Position numbers and translations under genes: made by a program. 64,000 nucleotides of DNA. Origin: Dethiosulfovibrio peptidovorans DSM 11002 (GTDB taxonomy: Bacteria > Synergistota > Synergistia > Synergistales > Dethiosulfovibrionaceae). This document shows positions 60,401-64,000 of the stretch, piece after piece; the stretch's first letter is position 1; each line of letters starts with the position of its first letter. The DNA is taken from positions 2,084,501 to 2,148,500 of the forward strand of contig NZ_ABTR02000001.1 in NCBI RefSeq assembly GCF_000172975.1. The letters run 5' to 3'. The notes beneath the pieces are model-generated. The model saw nothing but the letters and a program-made list of their open reading frames with translations, ran no database searches and was not told the DNA's origin.

Positions 60401-60911
60401 GAAGGTGTCTCCCTGCTTCGCCGGCATGTTGGTGGAATCGGTGGAAAAATATACCAAAAGAGGGGAGCCTATGGGGATACTTCGTTTCGAGGATTGTTCC
60501 GGAGAGATCGAGGCAGTATGTTTCCCCAAACCCAGGGAAGGAAGACCCTGGTTGGATATCAAGCCCTCTTTGATATTGGGAGACCCCTACCTGGTCAGAG
60601 GATCCGTGCAGGATCGGGGCGGGGTGAACGTTCTGGTGAACGAGGTAGTTCCCCTGAAGGGAGAGCTCGTAGGCGTCAAACGATACGCCGAGATATCCCT
60701 CCGGGAGGAGGCCTTCAGGGAGTCCTTTTTCAGGGAGTTTTTGCGTATATTGAAGGGGCACCCAGGCGATAGTTCGGTCTTGTTGAAGTTGGAGGGCGAC
60801 CACGAAAGAGCGTGCGTGATCCTGGACGATATCAGAATATCCCCTAGCTCGGATCTCCGTAAAAAGCTGGAGAGTTTGATTTCCTCCGATCTAGTTGCTT
60901 TGAGGATATAG
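57474..60911 (+). CDS. dnaE: DNA polymerase III alpha subunit DnaE
   Basis: The 1145-residue replicative polymerase has a PHP domain (HLHVHTEYSLLDG, ISDHGVMYG, GCEIYVAPEG, TDSHYMNKEDY; about 1-280) whose metal-binding His and Asp residues look complete, the palm with GPGRGSAAGSLVAYAM and catalytic PDIDTDVSDKGR (near 403), the fingers, a beta-clamp-binding region and an OB domain (GILRFEDCSGEIEAVCFP, near 1010). An intact PHP site suggests built-in proofreading. It starts with GTG 57474, overlapping dnaX by 8 bases. Confidence 0.96.
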   Translation: MTKEKNFVHLHVHTEYSLLDGAIRCKELARRAKEWGMPAVAISDHGVMYGVIEFYQACKDEGIKPIIGCEIYVAPEGIEEKRKENPINHLLLLAENDVGYHNLVKLVSIANTDGFYYKPRVDHDLLSRYSEGIIACSACLAGEIPQLLIAGEDEKALDRANLYRDIFGEDNFFLEIQYNHIPHQAVVNKGLIEMSRKHGFPLVATTDSHYMNKEDYDWHEILLCVGTNSTLDDPKRMSFETNDFYLRSAEEMWQIFGDDVPEALENTLKIAERCDVSFDLGTREYKLPQFDIPEGETLESFLEKSAFDGLKERLKGAPLTDEYRRRLEYELSVINQMGFPGYFLIIADVIQACKERGIPIGPGRGSAAGSLVAYAMKITELDPIKYGLIFERFLNPERVTMPDIDTDVSDKGREDLLKYVVEKYGVENVSQIITFGRMKTKAAIKDVGRAMGIPYAEVDRVAKLVPDGVKSIADAISLTPDLKEIRDKDPKMRTLLESAAKIEGLARHCSQHAAGVVITPMPLTDLVPVRKIGENQVVTQFSMEPVERLGLVKMDFLGLQTLSILEEALENIKTNGKEPPNLNELPMDDQSTFKMLQAGDTLGVFQLESAGMRRLLKKMLPDSFEDVIAVLALYRPGPLESGMLDQYVECKHGRAKAHYLHPMLEDVLKETHGVILYQEQVMKCASTLAGYTLGGADLLRRAMGKKKVEVMNEQRAIFLSGAEKQGVDKAKADEIFDIIQKFAGYGFNKSHSAAYALISYQTAYLKAHYDREFMAAYLTSQIGSKKDVMAAYVREVRKSGIPVLPPDVNQSRSAFTAAENVIRFGLEAVGKVGSGAVEAIIKAREEGGPFKDLWDFLDRVDVRCLNKGVMENLIKAGAFDSISPNRRQLMESFPAMMDYALKRGCDGDQCSLFGEQEAAVHPDMVEVEDYDIQEKLEMEKSAIGMYISGHPFERYEEKASRYVNCTISDLELWRSEKVSPCFAGMLVESVEKYTKRGEPMGILRFEDCSGEIEAVCFPKPREGRPWLDIKPSLILGDPYLVRGSVQDRGGVNVLVNEVVPLKGELVGVKRYAEISLREEAFRESFFREFLRILKGHPGDSSVLLKLEGDHERACVILDDIRISPSSDLRKKLESLISSDLVALRI

Positions 60912-60940
60912 AGTCTTTTTTTTCGGAGGTGAAATATAAT

Positions 60941-62695
60941 ATGCAGAGAAAGGTCAAGATAATATGCACATTGGGCCCTTCCAGCTCCGACAGAGAGGTT
61001 CTGGCGGAGATGATAAAGGGAGGCATGACCGTGGCTCGCCTGAACTTCAGCCATGGAACCCACGAAGGGCATCTCGATACTTTGAGGTTGGTCCGTGGTC
61101 TCTCCGATGTGTACGGAGGCCCGGTGCCGATCATGCTTGATACCAAGGGACCGGAGATAAGGACCGGGCTTCTGAAAGACGGAACCACCGATCTCGTTCA
61201 GGGCTCCGCCTTTTCCTTGAGGCTTAAAGACGATTCTCCCGGGGACTCCTCCGGCGTGTGGGTCACCTATCATCTCTTGGGAGACGAGGTCTCGGTGGGA
61301 CAGGATGTCTTCATAGACGACGGTACCATTCATCTCAGGATAGATTCCATCTCGAAGGAATCTGTCGACTGTTCCGTAGTGGTAGGAGGCTCTTTGGGCA
61401 ACAGAAAGGGCGTCAACGTGCCTGGAGCGAACTTCTCCTTCTCCGCCATGTCCGAAAAGGACAGGGAGGACATACTATGGGGCGTAGAAAACGACGTGGA
61501 TTTCGTGGCTGTCTCTTTCGTGAGGGACAGACAGGACGTCCTGGCTGTGAGAAAGGTAATAGAGGATGCCGGTGGAAACATAAAGATAATCGCCAAGATC
61601 GAGACCCGCCAAGCGGTGGCAAACATAGACGAGATAGCCGAGGTCGTAGACGGGATGATGATAGCTAGAGGAGATCTGGGAGTCGAGATACCGACCGAGG
61701 AGGTTCCGCTGGTCCAGAAGAGATTGATAGATATATGCAGAGGTCAGGGAAAGCCGGTCATAGTGGCCACCCAGATGTTGGACTCGATGATCAGAAATCC
61801 AAGGCCTACCAGAGCGGAGGCCAGCGACGTGGCAAACGCGGTTCTAGACGGCGCCGACGTGTTGATGCTCTCGGGAGAGACCGCGGCGGGGAAATATCCT
61901 GCGAGGTCCGTGGAGACAATGTCCAGAATTATCTCCAAGGCGGAGGAACAGCTCGAGAGATGGCAACGTCCCTTTGAGGTCCCTTCCGTGCCCAACAGCG
62001 TTCCGGATGCGGTCAGTATGGCCGCGGTGGAGATAGCTAAAAAAACCGGGGCCAAGGCAATTCTTTCCCTTACCAGAAGCGGCGTTACTGCCAGGATGGT
62101 CAGCAAATATCGTCCGGATTGTCCGATTATCGCCACCACTCCATCGGTAAAGACGCAAAAAGAGCTCTCGCTCAGTTGGGGAGTAGTTCCCCTTTTCAAG
62201 AGCACCGACGGTTCTGAGGACGAGGCGATAGAGGGAGCGGTCGCCGCCGCCATGGGGCGAGGATTTCTATCAGAAGGGGATATGGTAGTGATAACCGCCG
62301 GTATGCCCTTGGACGTGCCAGGGACTACGAATATGGTGAGGGTCCATACCATAGGGCGAATCGTCCTTAGAGGCCTTCCGGTGATTCCCAAGGTCCTGGC
62401 TGGTCGGGTGTTTAAGGCCTCTTCTGCCAAGGAAGCTCAATCCATGCAGGACGGGGATATACTGGTGACTTCCTTTACCGATGGATCCTACATGTCTGCT
62501 TTAAAGCGAGCCGGTGCTTTGATCACGGAGGAGGGAGGGCTTACGTCTCCCTCGGCTATAATGGCCCTTGAACTCGGCCTGCCCTGTATCGTCAACGCCT
62601 CTCGATGCATGGAGTCCCTTAAGACCGGAAACATCGTGACGGTAGACAGCGGGAAAGGACTGGTCTACGAGGGGACTGTAAACGTTGGAGCCTAG
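60941..62695 (+). CDS. pyk: pyruvate kinase with C-terminal PEP-utiliser domain
   Basis: The 584-residue enzyme makes ATP and pyruvate from phosphoenolpyruvate. Family marks are KIICTLGPSSSDREVL, RLNFSHGTHEGH, LDTKGPEIRTG, the catalytic Lys in IKIIAKIETRQAVANIDEI, and MIARGDLGVEIP. After the usual 475 residues follows a swivelling phosphohistidine-like domain (about 500-584) with GGLTSPSAIMALELGLPCIV, as in Bacillus and Geobacillus enzymes; its usual His is Ser in this TSPSA motif. ATG 60941 lies nine bases after GGAGGTGA; the GTG at 60929 is inside that site. Confidence 0.94.
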   Translation: MQRKVKIICTLGPSSSDREVLAEMIKGGMTVARLNFSHGTHEGHLDTLRLVRGLSDVYGGPVPIMLDTKGPEIRTGLLKDGTTDLVQGSAFSLRLKDDSPGDSSGVWVTYHLLGDEVSVGQDVFIDDGTIHLRIDSISKESVDCSVVVGGSLGNRKGVNVPGANFSFSAMSEKDREDILWGVENDVDFVAVSFVRDRQDVLAVRKVIEDAGGNIKIIAKIETRQAVANIDEIAEVVDGMMIARGDLGVEIPTEEVPLVQKRLIDICRGQGKPVIVATQMLDSMIRNPRPTRAEASDVANAVLDGADVLMLSGETAAGKYPARSVETMSRIISKAEEQLERWQRPFEVPSVPNSVPDAVSMAAVEIAKKTGAKAILSLTRSGVTARMVSKYRPDCPIIATTPSVKTQKELSLSWGVVPLFKSTDGSEDEAIEGAVAAAMGRGFLSEGDMVVITAGMPLDVPGTTNMVRVHTIGRIVLRGLPVIPKVLAGRVFKASSAKEAQSMQDGDILVTSFTDGSYMSALKRAGALITEEGGLTSPSAIMALELGLPCIVNASRCMESLKTGNIVTVDSGKGLVYEGTVNVGA

Positions 62696-63272
62696 CCCAC
62701 GCTTTTCCCCTTTTTCTCCGTGGGAGACTCTCGTCGGTAACTTTGAACCGGTCCGATGGGGAGCGGTTGCCATTCCTATCTTATCGACCAAAGCTGGGCC
62801 TAGAGTTGTGTCGATATTAAGGCCGGAATCGATGAGGTCTCACGGAGGGCAGATAGCTTTTCCCGGAGGAGCCAGAGAGGAGGGGGACCTCACCCCATGG
62901 GAAACGGCCTGTAGAGAGACCTGCGAGGAGATAGGCCTGGACGGGAAATATCTTAAATTTCTCGGAGCCGTCCCAATTGAGGACGTCTTTGTCAGCGGTT
63001 TCAAGGTCATACCTATAGTCGTAGAGGTCGATGGAGCCGTGAGGGAGTCGGATTTCGTCCTCAACGAGGACGAGGTCGCGAGGGTGATTCTCCTGGATCC
63101 CGATACTCTCTCCGGTTCTCCGGAGATGAAGAGAGGTCTTTATAGGGGGGTCGAATACTCTTATCCCATATATCCTCTTTGCGAAAAAATGTCCCTTTGG
63201 GGGGCTTCAGCCAGGATGTTCCGGAATGTGGATCGCCTAGGGTTCTTTCGGCGTTTTCGGTCTTTTGAATAG
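62685..63272 (+). CDS. NUDIX hydrolase, CoA pyrophosphatase-like (NudL type)
   Basis: The 195-residue protein has the NudL pattern MRSHGGQIAFPGGAREEGD followed by the NUDIX helix ETACRETCEEIGL (RExxEE), which binds the catalytic metal. Such enzymes cleave CoA or other nucleoside-diphosphate compounds. It starts with TTG 62685 after GAGGGGA and overlaps the pyk stop by 11 bases. The rest, including YRGVEYSYPIYPL, fits the CoA-type subgroup. The exact substrate is inferred from the motif only. Confidence 0.85.
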   Translation: MEPSPRFSPFSPWETLVGNFEPVRWGAVAIPILSTKAGPRVVSILRPESMRSHGGQIAFPGGAREEGDLTPWETACRETCEEIGLDGKYLKFLGAVPIEDVFVSGFKVIPIVVEVDGAVRESDFVLNEDEVARVILLDPDTLSGSPEMKRGLYRGVEYSYPIYPLCEKMSLWGASARMFRNVDRLGFFRRFRSFE

Positions 63273-63325
63273 TCGTTTTTCCAAGCCTCTTGAATCTAGC
63301 GGCCAGGTCGAGAAGGGGATGCATC

Positions 63326-64000
63326 ATGACGGAAATATTTAAGCTTATAAGATGGCAGGATGTAGTCGATATATTGGTCATATATTACGTCGTCTATCGC
63401 CTTCTTTCGCTGCTATACGGAACGAGAGCGATGCAGCTGGTCAAGGGGCTTCTGGTTATCGGTATGCTCGCGGCATCCGCCAGGCTCCTCAACCTGGGGA
63501 CCATATCGTGGTTTATGGGGCAAATCCTGAGCATAACGGTAATAGCCGTTCCCATAGTCTTTCAGCCCGAGCTTCGGAAAGTCCTGGAGGAGCTCGGCAG
63601 GGGGAACATATGGAAGAGACATAAGGCGCAGAAAAGAGCGGAGACGATCGCCGGGGAAATATCGAAAGCCCTAATCTACATGAAGGGTCAAAGGATAGGA
63701 GCTTTGCTGGTATTGCAGAGAGGGACGGGGCTGAAGGATTTTTGGCGTACAGCCATAGAGTTGAACGCGGACATAACTCAGGAACTCTTGATATCCATCT
63801 TTTGGGTCAACAACCCACTCCACGACGGAGCGGTCATCCTGGATCAATCCAAGATCATAGCGGCTGGATGTTATCTGCCCTTGACGGAGAACAGCGATCT
63901 CTCTAGGTGGATAGGGACGAGGCATCGGGCCGGTCTTGGGGTCACCGAGGTGTCGGACGCTATTTCCCTGATAGTTTCGGAGGAGAGAGGAGAGGTGTCT
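63326..64000 (+). CDS. cdaA: diadenylate cyclase CdaA, 3' partial
   Basis: The first 225 residues are visible; the frame runs off the right edge. Three hydrophobic segments (VVDILVIYYVVYRLLSLLYG, LVKGLLVIGMLAASARLL, QILSITVIAVPIVF) are followed by the DAC domain with WVNNPLHDGAVILD (DGA motif, near residue 172) and GTRHRAGLGVTEVS (RHR motif, near 200), the two sites that join two ATP into c-di-AMP. ATG 63326 follows AGAAGGGG. The partner gene cdaR is expected just beyond the window. c-di-AMP usually limits potassium uptake, including through KtrA. Confidence 0.93.
   Translation, partial: MTEIFKLIRWQDVVDILVIYYVVYRLLSLLYGTRAMQLVKGLLVIGMLAASARLLNLGTISWFMGQILSITVIAVPIVFQPELRKVLEELGRGNIWKRHKAQKRAETIAGEISKALIYMKGQRIGALLVLQRGTGLKDFWRTAIELNADITQELLISIFWVNNPLHDGAVILDQSKIIAAGCYLPLTENSDLSRWIGTRHRAGLGVTEVSDAISLIVSEERGEVS

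Noticed and set aside
60935-60940. TATAAT directly before the pyk start codon.
   Set aside because: It ends at the ATG itself, which would leave no leader or ribosome-binding site; the GGAGGTGA upstream shows that transcripts begin earlier.

Overview
The window is a gene-dense, single-copy chromosomal segment of moderately high GC content, with short intergenic gaps, many 1-11 bp gene overlaps and no insertion sequence, prophage or CRISPR array. The gene set points to an anaerobic, fermentative, flagellated bacterium, most likely a member of the Synergistota and perhaps a relative of Dethiosulfovibrio. The reasons are an oxygen-avoiding metabolism with an electron-bifurcating-type [NiFe] hydrogenase of the kind described from the synergistete Acetomicrobium, threonine fermentation genes, ThyX instead of ThyA, and a short Oxa1-type YidC. 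The phylum assignment is inferred from recognised proteins, not from an alignment.

Layout. 1-1284: the end of an ABC-type substrate-binding protein and an AT-rich solitary VapD-like RNase gene. 1340-6456 (minus strand): a compact histidine operon hisZ-hisG-hisB-hisH-hisA-hisF-hisIE with a strong sigma70-type promoter. 6599-11431: radA, leuS and holA. 11515-17021: rpsT, a DinG-type helicase, then rpmH-rnpA-yidD-yidC-jag and an Lgt-family gene. 17204-24345: the hydrogenase operon. 24476-26670: threonine dehydrogenase and 2-amino-3-ketobutyrate CoA ligase. 26778-28936: HtrA protease and a convergent orphan response regulator. 29186-34253: rpsO, pnp, dut and thrS. 34464-44631: infC-rpmI-rplT, a KtrB/KtrA potassium uptake pair, pheST, then a coiled-coil protein, ZapA, CvpA and MutS2. 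44714-44790: tRNA-Arg(CCG). 44946-51650: an AI-2E family permease, an alanyl-tRNA editing protein, a HutP-like protein, rpmE, thyX, a DUF1385 membrane protein, prfA and prmC. 51718-55725: trxB, a PfkB kinase, fliS, flgN and an M48 metalloprotease. 55817-64000: dnaX-dnaE, pyk, a NUDIX hydrolase and the start of cdaA.

How the genes fit together. Threonine cleavage to glycine and acetyl-CoA yields NADH, pyruvate kinase feeds pyruvate, and the hydrogenase complex can reoxidise NADH together with reduced ferredoxin and release H2. Much of the rest is translation and replication machinery, and several of those operons carry visible regulatory signals: an AUA start codon on infC, an attenuator-like leader before infC, a hairpin before thrS whose seven-base loop carries the threonine anticodon GGU in register, and a hairpin leader before rpmE. 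KtrAB and a c-di-AMP cyclase (CdaA) lie in the same window.

The observations I rate highest are the thrS leader hairpin, the [NiFe] hydrogenase built on an HndABCD-like diaphorase, the infC start codon, a HutP-family antiterminator-like protein away from any histidine-utilisation operon, an intrinsic-terminator hairpin inside the first codons of the M48 protease gene, and a response regulator with a degenerate receiver domain. I did not find a clearly new multi-gene defence or biosynthetic system.
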